From a virus: DNA of 30,755 nt. The notes under the pieces are model-generated. The model worked only from the letters and a program-made list of their open reading frames with translations. It was not told where the DNA came from and ran no database searches. Positions within the stretch are counted from its first letter, which is position 1. Every line of letters starts with the position of its first letter. The stretch covers positions 1 through 30,755 of the IMG/VR virus record IMGVR_UViG_3300049255_000564. One strand, 5' to 3'. Below are positions 7,527 through 14,482 of this stretch, in pieces. The translations under genes were made by a program, and so were the position numbers.

Positions 7527-8477
7527 TCACAGAAACTTCGCTCCCGCGTGGTTTTGGAAGGCTTTCGCGCGACGGTCGTAGACGCGCAAAGTCTCGACCC
7601 GCTTGTGCCGGGTCACGTCCATCACCCGGAACAGATCGGCGCCCGATCCGAGCGCCGACGTCACGAATCCCGCGCGCAGCGAATGCCCGGAGAACGCGCT
7701 GTCATCCAGCCTCGCCCGCCGGCACGCCGCCTTGACGATCTCCGCCGCCGCGCGCCCGCTCAAAGCCGGCCCGATCCGTCCATGCCGGTCGATCCCGCGA
7801 AAGATGGCGCCCTCGACGATGCCGGCCGCCGCCAGCCAGGCGTCCAATGCCGCGAGCGCCTTCAGCTTGCCGCCGTGCGGCACGGCGATGGCGACGCCGC
7901 GCCCTTCCTGATCCGACTTGCCCTTGCGAATATGCAGAAACGCGCCGTCGGCGGTGCGCTCGACGTCCGTGACCTTCAGAACCACCAGCTCCGATCGCCG
8001 CAGCGCCGCCGCGAAGCCCAGCGCGATCAGCGCGCGGTCGCGCTTGCCCGCGAGCGTGTCGGGCAACCGCCGCAAAACCTTCGCCACCAGGTCGTGCGTC
8101 AAAGCGGCTTTCGCCGCCGGCGCGACGCCGATCGAGCGCCGCACGCCGCGCAGCACCGCCTTGACCGCCTCGAGCTGCAGCGGCGTCGCCTCGCCGGCGA
8201 GCCGATGCGCGTAGGAAATCGCCGCCGCGCGCCGCTGTATGGTCGAGACCTTCAGCCCCGAATCGGCGCAATGCGCGAGATAGGCGGCGCAGGTCTCGGC
8301 CGAAGCCGGAACCGCGCGCCGCCCGACGCTTTCACACCACGCAACAAAGGCCTTCATGTCGGCGCGATAGGCGCGCCGCGTGTTGTCGCTCTTCTCGGCC
8401 GCCGCATAGCGGGTCGCCGAAGCCAGTGCATCCGTGGCTTCGACGACCGCCGCCAGCGGCGCGGGACACTCGTCCAT
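7527..8477 (-). CDS. Tyrosine recombinase (second integrase-family protein)
   Basis: A 316-residue recombinase that cuts and rejoins DNA through a tyrosine. The N-terminal SAM-like core-binding domain spans about residues 20-112. The catalytic domain shows Arg160 (AAALRRSELVVL), Lys187 (RKGKSDQEG), His265 and Arg268 (GHSLRAGF), His291 (VTRHKRVETL) and Tyr300 (RVYDRRAKAF), so the active site looks complete. It lies inside the prophage, far from the integrase at 29649-30755, so it may resolve dimers, act at the nearby palindromes, or be left from another element. Its start lies 4 bases after the upstream stop. Confidence 0.92.
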   Translation of the reverse strand: MDECPAPLAAVVEATDALASATRYAAAEKSDNTRRAYRADMKAFVAWCESVGRRAVPASAETCAAYLAHCADSGLKVSTIQRRAAAISYAHRLAGEATPLQLEAVKAVLRGVRRSIGVAPAAKAALTHDLVAKVLRRLPDTLAGKRDRALIALGFAAALRRSELVVLKVTDVERTADGAFLHIRKGKSDQEGRGVAIAVPHGGKLKALAALDAWLAAAGIVEGAIFRGIDRHGRIGPALSGRAAAEIVKAACRRARLDDSAFSGHSLRAGFVTSALGSGADLFRVMDVTRHKRVETLRVYDRRAKAFQNHAGAKFL

Positions 8478-8481
8478 GACG

Positions 8482-8679
8482 TCAGCGCGGACGCCGCGTC
8501 ACGGTCGCTTCGCCGAGCCGCTTGCGTTCGCAATCGACGCAAATGCGGTCCATAGGCAGCAGCGGCCGATGTTCCGCCTCGCAGCGGCGGCGCAGAATGT
8601 CGAGCCGCGGCGTCGGCACGATGGCGCCGCAGCCGTCGTAACAGGGCCTGCCGAAGCGCGGCCGCACGATCACGCCCAT
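8482..8679 (-). CDS. Small Cys-rich hypothetical protein
   Basis: A 65-residue basic protein with Cys residues in CYDGC, RRRCEAE and ICVDCERKR. The pattern suggests a small zinc-binding knot. GAGGCGG precedes the ATG. It ends 4 bases before the tyrosine recombinase, so the two are likely co-translated. A link with the recombinase is only positional. Confidence 0.6.
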   Translation of the reverse strand: MGVIVRPRFGRPCYDGCGAIVPTPRLDILRRRCEAEHRPLLPMDRICVDCERKRLGEATVTRRPR

Positions 8680-8701
8680 CGCCGCCTCGCTCGTTGGAAA
8701 A

Positions 8702-8827
8702 TCAGCGGCGCATCAGCAGAAACAGATAGCGCCTCGATACCGCTACGAACGGCGCGACCTCGATCATGCGCGCGCCGTCCGGCCGCACGTAATAAGGCGC
8801 GGAGCGCCAGCGTTTGGAAAGGCGCAT
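8702..8827 (-). CDS. Small hypothetical protein (41 aa)
   Basis: A 41-residue frame starting MRLSKRWRSAPYYVRPDG. Its ATG overlaps the stop of the upstream gene in TGATG, the coupling seen throughout this operon. A hydrophobic stretch near the end (RYLFLLMRR) is too short for a sure membrane span. No family is recognised. Confidence 0.5.
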   Translation of the reverse strand: MRLSKRWRSAPYYVRPDGARMIEVAPFVAVSRRYLFLLMRR

Positions 8828-9048
8828 CAACCGAACGCGCCGCTCACCGGCCCGCGCATCGGCTTGTCGAAGCGGAAATCGTCGAGCCGGTCCGCGGCCC
8901 GCGTCAGCAGAAAGCGCGCCTGCGTGAGCCGCTCGTCGGCCCGCAGCCGGTCGATCTCCGCGATCGCCGCCGCAATCGCCTTCTCGGCGAGATCGATGGA
9001 AAGCGGCGCGTCCTCGACGACGCGCGCAGGCGTCAGCGCATCAGACAT
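8827..9048 (-). CDS. Hypothetical helical protein
   Basis: A 73-residue acidic protein, mostly helical (AEKAIAAAIAEIDRLRADER) and likely forming a coiled coil over residues 18-58. Its start overlaps the previous gene by 16 bases and its stop is shared with the next ATG. It belongs to the run of small unknown genes between the terminator and the recombinase. Confidence 0.6.
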   Translation of the reverse strand: MSDALTPARVVEDAPLSIDLAEKAIAAAIAEIDRLRADERLTQARFLLTRAADRLDDFRFDKPMRGPVSGAFG

Positions 9049-9218
9049 CGATAGCCCTTGGTCGCGTGCAGATAGAATTCGCGCTCGCCGCGCCCGTCCG
9101 GCGCCGGCGCGACGCGGCGCGCCAGCACATGCGCGAAGGGCGTGTTCTTCTTGAGCTTCAACCGGAACGGCCGCGCGATCAGCGTTTCGCCGCAGCGGCG
9201 GTGAGGATGACGGCGCAT
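9033..9218 (-). CDS. Small hypothetical protein
   Basis: A 61-residue basic protein; the second half (GRGEREFYLHATKGYRCLMR) looks like an edge of a beta-rich fold. It starts 4 bases after the upstream stop, with GGTGAG in front of the ATG. The first 12 residues are Arg/His-rich and a later start cannot be excluded. Not recognised. Confidence 0.5.
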   Translation of the reverse strand: MRRHPHRRCGETLIARPFRLKLKKNTPFAHVLARRVAPAPDGRGEREFYLHATKGYRCLMR

Positions 9219-9222
9219 GCGC

Positions 9223-9426
9223 TCACCAACTCGCCGACGAAGAACAGCCCGAGGTCGTCTCGGGCGCGCGCACGCGGCCGCGCTGGTCGCGCGCGTCGAT
9301 CTCGGGCTTGATCGGCGCGGGCGGCTGCTGGCCGGTTCGCCGCAAATCCCTGATGAAATGATCCGAAGCCCTGATCGCGCGCAATCGAAACGAATAGTCG
9401 CGCTGTTCCGAGCTCGGTCGTCCCAT
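9223..9426 (-). CDS. Small hypothetical protein
   Basis: A 67-residue protein starting MGRPSSEQRDYSFRLRAIRA, with basic helical character. The ATG at 9426 shares bases with the upstream stop (TGATG), which fixes the start and rules out the longer frame. The C-terminus is Ser/Arg-rich and unstructured. Unknown function. Confidence 0.5.
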   Translation of the reverse strand: MGRPSSEQRDYSFRLRAIRASDHFIRDLRRTGQQPPAPIKPEIDARDQRGRVRAPETTSGCSSSASW

Positions 9427-9659
9427 CAAGCTTTCTCCATTTGAGCGCCCGCGCGAACGAGGCATTCGATCTCTTCGGCGAGGAAGCGCAGCGCGAGGAC
9501 ATGCACAGGCGCGGCTGCGTCGAAACTTGTGAGCTCGGCCACGAGCTTCAGCGATTCGGTGCGATCGTAGTCGCGCGCCTGCTGCTCCGTGTCGAAGCTC
9601 ACGCCCTCGCGGATCTTCGAGAAATAGCGATAGACCGACCGCCCGTAATAGACGCTCAC
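9426..9659 (-). CDS. Hypothetical protein
   Basis: A 77-residue protein, GTG start, overlapping the upstream stop as GTGA. It has an aromatic N-terminus (SVYYGRSVYRYFSKI) and a helical acidic second half. It is flanked on both sides by start/stop overlaps, so it is well placed in the operon. Not recognised. Confidence 0.6.
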   Translation of the reverse strand: MSVYYGRSVYRYFSKIREGVSFDTEQQARDYDRTESLKLVAELTSFDAAAPVHVLALRFLAEEIECLVRAGAQMEKA

Positions 9660-9964
9660 TTCAGCGCCTCCAGCGAGCGCACCTGATAGGCGGTGCGGGT
9701 CTGCGGCTTGACGTATTTGGCGGCGGCGTCGCCGAGATCGGCGCGCGCGGCTTCGACGTCGAAACGGTTCTGCTGCGTCACGTCCTTGGTGACGCGCCAG
9801 CGAGCCCCGCGGGCCTGGTCGAGCCCGCGCTGTTCGAATTCCGCCTTCAGCGGCTTGATCCTTGCGTCCGCCTTGTCGGCCTGCGCCTTGGCGTCGCCCC
9901 AGAGATCGGCGATCTCGCCGTCGCTCAGCGCCTTGAGGTCGGCGGCCTTTGCGGGTTTGGGCAT
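9656..9964 (-). CDS. Hypothetical helical phage protein
   Basis: A 102-residue protein with a strong helical propensity and regular charge, for example KALSDGEIADLWGDAKAQAD and ARIKPLKAEFEQRGL. AGGAG lies 5 bases before the ATG, supporting this start although the upstream frame overlaps by 40 bases. The pattern (helices with a central WRVTKDVTQQNRFDVEAARAD) resembles small accessory phage proteins of unknown role. Confidence 0.7.
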   Translation of the reverse strand: MPKPAKAADLKALSDGEIADLWGDAKAQADKADARIKPLKAEFEQRGLDQARGARWRVTKDVTQQNRFDVEAARADLGDAAAKYVKPQTRTAYQVRSLEALK

Positions 9965-10224
9965 TTTGGCTCCTGACGGCGGCCGCGCCTGATCTCGACC
10001 TTCACGAGCCCGCGCCGGCCGGCGATCTGGCCGGTCTCGAAACGCTCGCGCGGCGGCGACGCGCTTTCGCCGCGCCGCTCCAGCGTCTCGACCTCGCGCA
10101 GGAGGTCGCGGCGGATCGCGTCGCGTTCGACAAAATAGGCTTCGGGGTCGTGATTGAGCGGGCGGATGCGTTCGATACGCTCGGCCAGCGCCCGCAGGCG
10201 TGCGGCGAGCCCGTCGCGTTTCAA
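9925..10224 (-). CDS. Hypothetical helical protein, TTG start
   Basis: A 99-residue basic protein with a predicted coiled coil over residues 7-52 (ALAERIERIRPLN, LLREVETLERRGE). The start is a TTG with GAGG about 8 bases before it. This is the first gene after the intrinsic terminator at 10314-10339, so its own promoter should lie in 10225-10313. A weak TGGACT-N16-TATCCT pair is there but is not convincing. Confidence 0.5.
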   Translation of the reverse strand: MKRDGLAARLRALAERIERIRPLNHDPEAYFVERDAIRRDLLREVETLERRGESASPPRERFETGQIAGRRGLVKVEIRRGRRQEPKCPNPQRPPTSRR

Positions 10225-10313
10225 GGGCCGCCTCGCTATGGGAAAATCGAGCGAGCGGCGCTCCGCCCCTCCTCGACGCTTCTCAGGATAGTCAAGATCC
10301 AGATGGAGTCCAG

Positions 10314-10339
10314 AAAAACGCCCGAAAATCTTTTCGGGC
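10314..10339 (-). terminator. Intrinsic (rho-independent) terminator, minus strand
   Basis: Read on the minus strand, a perfect 9-bp stem GCCCGAAAA/TTTTCGGGC (10320-10328 with 10331-10339, two-base loop) is followed after one base by TTTTT (10314-10318). It lies 12 bases beyond the stop of the gene at 10352 and ends the long leftward early operon. Confidence 0.88.
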
Positions 10340-10351
10340 CGATTCCCGCCG

Positions 10352-10612
10352 TCAGCGCGCCGGCTTCTCCGCCGGACCCCGTTCCGTCCAGGACGAAGGC
10401 GGCGCCATGACGCGCCGATCTCCCACGCGGTTCAGCCGCGAAATGTCGAACCAGCGCCCGTCGGGCACATCGCCCTTGTCGTTCATCGGCGGGCTGACGA
10501 CGACCTGCACGCAGCCGTAGAGATCGAAGCTCACCGACGTCGCGACGCCGGAAAATCCGGTCACCGCGTCTTCCACAGGCCAGCCCAGCAAATCCACCGC
10601 CCGTTCGAACAT
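10352..10612 (-). CDS. Conserved hypothetical phage protein
   Basis: An 86-residue protein starting MFERAVDLLGWPVEDAVTGF, with AGGAG at the right distance before the ATG at 10612. The core GVATSVSFDLYGCVQVVVSP and the segment DVPDGRWFDISRL look like a short beta-barrel-type domain found, to my memory, in many alphaproteobacterial prophages without known function. It is the last gene of the long early operon, directly before the terminator. Confidence 0.75.
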   Translation of the reverse strand: MFERAVDLLGWPVEDAVTGFSGVATSVSFDLYGCVQVVVSPPMNDKGDVPDGRWFDISRLNRVGDRRVMAPPSSWTERGPAEKPAR

Positions 10613-10622
10613 GCGTTGCTCC

Positions 10623-11549
10623 TCACGCCTCCCGCATCCCCGGCGCCGGCTTGACCGGCCGCGCGGCGTAGACCGAACCGCCGCCCGGCGGGCGGCGCCG
10701 TCCGCGGCCGCGCTCGGCCGCCATCGACGCCGCCTCCTCCGGCCCATAGACCCCCATCGCCCCCGGCGCGAACGGATCGGCCACGGGCGCCGCGTCGCGC
10801 TCGCCCATCCAGGGCCGCGCCGCCGCGCGCGGGCTCAGGGCCGCGCGGCTCTCCAGCGCGCCCTCCAGCTCGCTCGCCAGCCAGCAGAGCGCCAGCCGCC
10901 AGGCGAAATAATCGGCGCGCTCGTTCACCATCGCCTGCGGATCGGGCTCCCAGACCAGCACGCCATAGGCGCCGGCGGGATAGACGCCCTTGCGCGTCGC
11001 CGCGCAGGGCGTCTCGACGTCGCGCTCGCTCATCCGATCCCCAAACCCTTGCTCCGCCCAGCGCTCGCGCCGCCACACGCCCGGCTTGCCATTGGCGCCC
11101 AGCTTCGGGCCGCAGCTCGGCGGATCGCGCGACACGCTCGGCCGGCTGGCGAGCCGCCCGTGCACCAGAGCCAGGTTTTGGGCATTGGCCAGCGACGCCC
11201 GCGCCGCCTCGCGCCAGGCGAGCGGAAAGCCCAGGCCATGCGTCAGCCCCGCCCGCTCCTCCGGCTCCCATTCCGGCCCGAGCCGCATGCGCCCCAGCGC
11301 CTCCTCCACCACCAGGGCGTCGGCGTGCGGCGGGTCGCCGCGCGCGGCGCCGGCGCGCGACAGGCCGGCCGCGAACATCGGCGACATCGGCGGATAGCCC
11401 ATCGGACGCGTCCACTTGCCGACGATCTCGCGATCGGCGCGCGCGACGTCGAAGGTCGGCAACGCGGTCACATTCCCCGGTCGTTTGCGGGAAAGCTCGG
11501 CGGCGGCCCAGACCATGAGATCCTCGACATCGACAAGCTGTTTCGCCAA
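10623..11549 (-). CDS. Hypothetical protein of the early operon
   Basis: A 308-residue protein starting MAKQLVDVEDLMVWAAAELS. The start is TTG; the in-frame ATG 11 codons later is the alternative. It has no membrane segment or recognised motif. Residues 150-220 are rich in aromatic residues (DYFAWRLALCWLASELEGAL), and the C-terminal 70 residues are Pro/Gly/Arg-rich and probably unstructured. It lies between an HNH gene and the last operon gene. Two inverted repeats stand just upstream. Confidence 0.65.
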   Translation of the reverse strand: MAKQLVDVEDLMVWAAAELSRKRPGNVTALPTFDVARADREIVGKWTRPMGYPPMSPMFAAGLSRAGAARGDPPHADALVVEEALGRMRLGPEWEPEERAGLTHGLGFPLAWREAARASLANAQNLALVHGRLASRPSVSRDPPSCGPKLGANGKPGVWRRERWAEQGFGDRMSERDVETPCAATRKGVYPAGAYGVLVWEPDPQAMVNERADYFAWRLALCWLASELEGALESRAALSPRAAARPWMGERDAAPVADPFAPGAMGVYGPEEAASMAAERGRGRRRPPGGGSVYAARPVKPAPGMREA

Positions 11550-11565
11550 GGCAGCCCCCCGGTCC

Positions 11566-11609
11566 GTGATAATCCCTTATCACGAAACGGTTATTTTGGG
11601 AACATAACC
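11566..11609. promoter_or_regulatory. Two adjacent inverted repeats
   Basis: GTGATAA-N4-TTATCAC (11566-11583) and GGTTAT-N9-ATAACC (11589-11609) are perfect dyads in an AT-richer patch over the end of the HNH gene and just upstream of the TTG start at 11549. They could be operators or mark an internal promoter. No good -35/-10 pair was identified. Confidence 0.45.
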
Positions 11610-11963
11610 TGTCCCGGCGCGTTTCCCGCGGTCGAATTCCCGCGCGGCGGCTGTGCGAAAGGCCGCCATCGGGCGCTCGGCCCCGGCGATCGCGCGCATC
11701 GTCGCCTCCACCACCGCCGCGCGTGGATCGCCGTCGCGCCGCAGCCGCCGCAGCCATTCCGGCAAGGTCAGATCGCGCTTGTCCTGGTTGCATTCGACGC
11801 AGACGATCAGCAGGTTGCGCTCGACATGCAGGCCGCCGCGCGATTTCGGAATCATGTGCTCCAGCGAGGGATGGCGCCGCCCGCCCAGCGCCATGGCGTC
11901 GCCGCAATAGGGGCACGGCGTCCCCAGCCAGAACGCCCAGGCGCGGCCGCGCGAAAAATTCAC
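11580..11963 (-). CDS. HNH endonuclease family protein
   Basis: A 127-residue HNH protein. CPYCGDAMALGG and VCVECNQDK give two zinc-binding CxxC pairs; between them SLEHMIPKSRGG carries the catalytic EH(D/H) strand-turn and RNLLIV the central Asn. This is the CxxC-type HNH fold. The GTG start overlaps the upstream stop as GTGA, so it is coupled to the replication-like gene. It may nick phage or host DNA during replication or recombination; the target is unknown. This is the second HNH protein of the window and is not a close copy of the first. Confidence 0.85.
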   Translation of the reverse strand: MNFSRGRAWAFWLGTPCPYCGDAMALGGRRHPSLEHMIPKSRGGLHVERNLLIVCVECNQDKRDLTLPEWLRRLRRDGDPRAAVVEATMRAIAGAERPMAAFRTAAAREFDRGKRAGTGYVPKITVS

Positions 11964-13324
11964 GCCGCGCCCGCCTTCGCCCCGTCGCCGTAGCCGGGCG
12001 GGAATTCCGTCTCGAACCCCCAATGCCCGCCTCCCGCCTCCCACGGCACGCCGCGCCCGCCGTTCGCCCGGCGATACGCCTCCCACGCCCGCCCGGCCGG
12101 CGAATCGCGCTCGACCCGGACCACCGCCTTCGTCGGCGGCGGGGTCGCAAAGCCCGCAAACCTGCGCTCGGCGATGAAGGTCGCGAGATTGTGCGGGCTC
12201 GACAATTTCTGCCGGCGGATATGCTCGGCGATCGCCCCGATGCTCGCGGCGAAACGCCGCTGCTCCTCGGGCGAAAGCGCCGCGAACGCCGCCTCGGCGC
12301 GCGGCCGCGAGGCCGTGGGATCGCGCGGAAACCCGTTCCACACGCGCTCGAAATCCTGCCGCCAGGGCGGATCGCCCGGCGGGGTCGGGGGCGCAGACGC
12401 GGGGGACGCAGGCGCCGCTAGCGCGACCGCCGGCGGCCCGCGCGCCGCCTCGGCGGCCGCGCGCGCCGCGGCCAGGCGTTCGCCCGCGCGCCGCCGCACC
12501 CATTTCGCCAAAGTCGCCCAGAATTTCGGGCAATTCTCGCCCTTCGCCCGCCCCTGTTCGATCATCGCCAGCACGTCGCCGCGCGTCGCCGCGCCGCTGG
12601 CGACCAGCGCGGCGATCGGCCGGAAATCGTCGTCCAGCGCGAGCCTGAGCCCCCGCGCGTAGGCCCTGGCCTCCGCTTCGAACGGATCGCCGGTGCGCAG
12701 CGCGACGACGGTCGCCCCCGTCAGCTCGCCGAACGGCCGATTTTCGTCTCGCGAAGCGCGCGCCCCCGCCGGAGGAGGAGGAGGAGGTGATTCCTCCCTC
12801 CTTCCTCCTTCCTCCTCCCTCTGGCGCCCGAGTTCGGAACCAGTTCCGCCATTGGCGGAACCAGTTCCGCCTTTGGCGGAACCGGTTCGGAACTCGCCGG
12901 CGTCCTCGTCGAAGAGATCGTCCTCGTCCTCGGACCGCCGGCCGGCGCCGGCGCGCGGGCGCTGGCCATCGACGAAGCCGGCGTAGGCGCGCGATTCGGC
13001 GGTGTAGGGATGCACGTCCTTCGGCTTCTTGGGCCGCTGCCAGCGCACGAAATTGCGGATCACGCCGAACGTCCGCCCGTCGATCTCGAACCGCCGGATG
13101 AGGTCGACCCCGGCGAGGACCTCGAGCAGGTCGTCGACGCGCACCGGCGCGGCCGGCAGGATGCGCATCTTCAGGGTTAGCGGCTTCCACTCAAACGCGC
13201 CGGCGTCGTCGGCCTCGGTCCAGAGGCCGATCAGCAGCGGCACGGCGATCGGACAATCGAGGGTGAGCTGCGCGAAATTTTCGTCGGTGAACAGGCCCGG
13301 ATGGACGGAGCGTATGCGCGCCAT
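11960..13324 (-). CDS. Replication-initiation-like phage protein
   Basis: A 454-residue protein starting MARIRSVHPGLFTDENFAQL, a typical opening of phage replisome-organiser or helicase-loader-like proteins with an N-terminal winged-helix domain (residues 1-110, including WTEADDAGAFEWKPLTLKM). The middle is low-complexity: TGS(A/E) repeats, an acidic patch and a proline run. The last third (from about 200) has helical parts and the FERVWNGFPRDP segment seen in similar proteins. AGGGGAT lies 8 bases before the ATG at 13324. With no DnaA-like or polymerase gene here, it is the best candidate for phage replication initiation; the exact role is inferred. Confidence 0.7.
   Translation of the reverse strand: MARIRSVHPGLFTDENFAQLTLDCPIAVPLLIGLWTEADDAGAFEWKPLTLKMRILPAAPVRVDDLLEVLAGVDLIRRFEIDGRTFGVIRNFVRWQRPKKPKDVHPYTAESRAYAGFVDGQRPRAGAGRRSEDEDDLFDEDAGEFRTGSAKGGTGSANGGTGSELGRQREEEGGRREESPPPPPPAGARASRDENRPFGELTGATVVALRTGDPFEAEARAYARGLRLALDDDFRPIAALVASGAATRGDVLAMIEQGRAKGENCPKFWATLAKWVRRRAGERLAAARAAAEAARGPPAVALAAPASPASAPPTPPGDPPWRQDFERVWNGFPRDPTASRPRAEAAFAALSPEEQRRFAASIGAIAEHIRRQKLSSPHNLATFIAERRFAGFATPPPTKAVVRVERDSPAGRAWEAYRRANGGRGVPWEAGGGHWGFETEFPPGYGDGAKAGAA
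12771..12829. repeat. GGA/CCT hairpin-forming low-complexity tract
   Basis: GGAGGAGGAGGAGGAGG (12771-12787) is followed after a few bases by a pyrimidine tract made of CCT and CTT units (12793-12829). The two arms can pair imperfectly, and each is a pure purine or pyrimidine run. It encodes the Glu/Gly/Arg and poly-Pro linker of the replication-like protein. Confidence 0.75.
12836..12895. repeat. 21-bp direct repeats, 2.8 copies
   Basis: Units start GGAACCAGTTCCGCC at 12836 and 12857, with a degenerate third at 12878 (GGAACCGGTTCGGAACTC). Each unit contains the palindrome GGAAC(C/A)..GTTCC. In the protein this gives the TGSAKGG/TGSANGG repeats of the linker. Repeated sites inside a replication gene are worth comparing with origin iterons. 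Confidence 0.8.
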
Positions 13325-13325
13325 G

Positions 13326-13628
13326 TCAGGATCCCCTAAAAAAGTCGTCGGCGCGCCGCAGCACGGCGACGAGCCGCGCGGCGGCGTCCCGGCCGAGCCG
13401 AACGTCCAAAGGCGGCGCATCCGCGCGAGCCAGCTGAAAAGATGTTGGAAAGCCATGCGCGGCGGAATCGAGCGCGGCCAAAATCGTCGAGGTCACGACC
13501 ACCGGCGCGCAACGATCGTCGGGAAAGCCCATCTTGACGGGCGCGCCGCGCCTGACGTCGACGACGACGATGGTTTCGTCGTCGAGCTTCACCGTCTCGG
13601 CCCAGCCGACCTGCGAACCCTCGCTCAT
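13326..13628 (-). CDS. Hypothetical protein
   Basis: A 100-residue protein with an N-terminal beta pattern (ETVKLDDETIVVVDVRRGAP) and a helical end. It stops one base before the ATG of the replication-like gene and starts inside an ATGA overlap with a tiny upstream frame. Function unknown. Confidence 0.65.
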   Translation of the reverse strand: MSEGSQVGWAETVKLDDETIVVVDVRRGAPVKMGFPDDRCAPVVVTSTILAALDSAAHGFPTSFQLARADAPPLDVRLGRDAAARLVAVLRRADDFFRGS

Positions 13629-13690
13629 GACGGAGCGCGGGCCAAGACGAGCAGCGCCGAGACGACGAGCCCCATCACCAAAGCGCGCAT
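13625..13690 (-). CDS. Tiny hydrophobic frame (21 aa)
   Basis: A 21-codon frame, MRALVMGLVVSALLVLARAP plus Ser, that could span a membrane once. GGAGGA lies 3 bases before its ATG and its stop overlaps the next start as ATGA, which argues for translation. It may equally serve only to couple the genes on each side. Confidence 0.4.
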   Translation of the reverse strand: MRALVMGLVVSALLVLARAPS

Positions 13691-14085
13691 GCGTCCTCCT
13701 GCAAAACCGCGCGCGGCGCGTCCTCGAGCTGGCGGCGCGACTCCGGCGTCAGCTCCCAGCCGACGCCGTAGATGACGCGCACGCCGATCCCGTGCGCCTT
13801 CAGATTGCGGCGCAGATTGCGCAGCACGGCGTCGACGCTGACGAGATCGAATTCGAGGCCCTCGGCGCCGTAGAGCGTGTCATAGGCGAGCTGGCGCGAG
13901 ACGATTCCGCGCCGCCGCAGCAGCCCGAACAATTGCGCCTGCCGCCTCGGCAGGCGGAAGCGCGCGGCGATGTCGGCCTCCTCGCGCAGCAGCGCCGCGC
14001 GCAACAGCCCGATCTCCGCCTCCAGCGCGGCGACGCGCCCCTCGGCCGCCTCCGCCCGCCGCCGCCAAACTTGTTCCGTGCTCAT
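13675..14085 (-). CDS. Winged-helix (OmpR/CtrA-type) DNA-binding protein 2
   Basis: A 136-residue protein: an N-terminal coiled coil (residues 5-40, EAAEGRVAALEAEIGLLRAA) and a winged-helix domain (about 42-112). The segment LVSVDAVLRNLRRNLKAHGI is the recognition helix and VRVIYGVGWELTPE the wing. No receiver domain is present. It aligns end to end with the gene just upstream (shared ..LYG.., ..D..L..LR..., GV+...G.GW.L), so the two are tandem paralogues, but here several recognition-helix residues differ. Likely a transcription regulator of phage or host genes. Confidence 0.75.
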   Translation of the reverse strand: MSTEQVWRRRAEAAEGRVAALEAEIGLLRAALLREEADIAARFRLPRRQAQLFGLLRRRGIVSRQLAYDTLYGAEGLEFDLVSVDAVLRNLRRNLKAHGIGVRVIYGVGWELTPESRRQLEDAPRAVLQEDACALW

Positions 14086-14098
14086 GTTTGTTCCGCGC

Positions 14099-14482
14099 TC
14101 ACGCCGCCCTCCCCGGCCGCGCCGGCCGCAATCTCGCGCGCGTCTGTGCGTCCAGCGTCCAGCCCCGGCCCCAGACGGTCTCGATGCGCACGCCGAACGG
14201 CGCGACCTTCTTGCGAATCTTGCAGATGAACACGTCGACGATCTTCTCCTCCGCCGTGTCGCCGTCCGGCCGCAGACCGTAGAGCGCGCTCATCACATGC
14301 GCCTCCGTCGCCAGCTCGCGCGCGGCGAGCGCCATCATCACGCGCGTCTCCGCCGCGGTGAGCCGCCATTCAACCGGCGTCGGACGCTCGCCGCCGTAGA
14401 GCAGCTCGCGCAGCTCCGCGACCTCCTCGCGCAGCCTCTCGTTTTCGGCCTCCAGCACGTCAAGCCGCGTCGGAATGGTCAT
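14099..14482 (-). CDS. CtrA-like winged-helix protein without receiver domain
   Basis: A 127-residue protein: a coiled coil (residues 7-29) that could dimerise it, then a winged helix (35-111). The recognition helix KIVDVFICKIRKKV (80-93) and wing IETVWGRGWTL (100-110) match, to my memory, the host master regulator CtrA (KIIDVFICKLRKK...IETVWGRGY) almost residue for residue. CtrA normally has a phosphorylated receiver domain in front; here the coiled coil takes its place. The protein could bind CtrA boxes independent of phosphorylation. It overlaps the upstream ParB-fold gene by 23 bases. Confidence 0.85.
   Translation of the reverse strand: MTIPTRLDVLEAENERLREEVAELRELLYGGERPTPVEWRLTAAETRVMMALAARELATEAHVMSALYGLRPDGDTAEEKIVDVFICKIRKKVAPFGVRIETVWGRGWTLDAQTRARLRPARPGRAA

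Noticed and set aside
9179-9502. 107-codon minus-strand frame
   Set aside because: It overlaps the frame at 9223-9426, which has an exact start/stop overlap with its neighbour and so fits the operon better.
13675-14482. CtrA binding boxes (TTAA-N7-TTAA) near the CtrA-like gene
   Set aside because: TTAA occurs only singly in the stretches I scanned by eye; no paired half-sites were seen.
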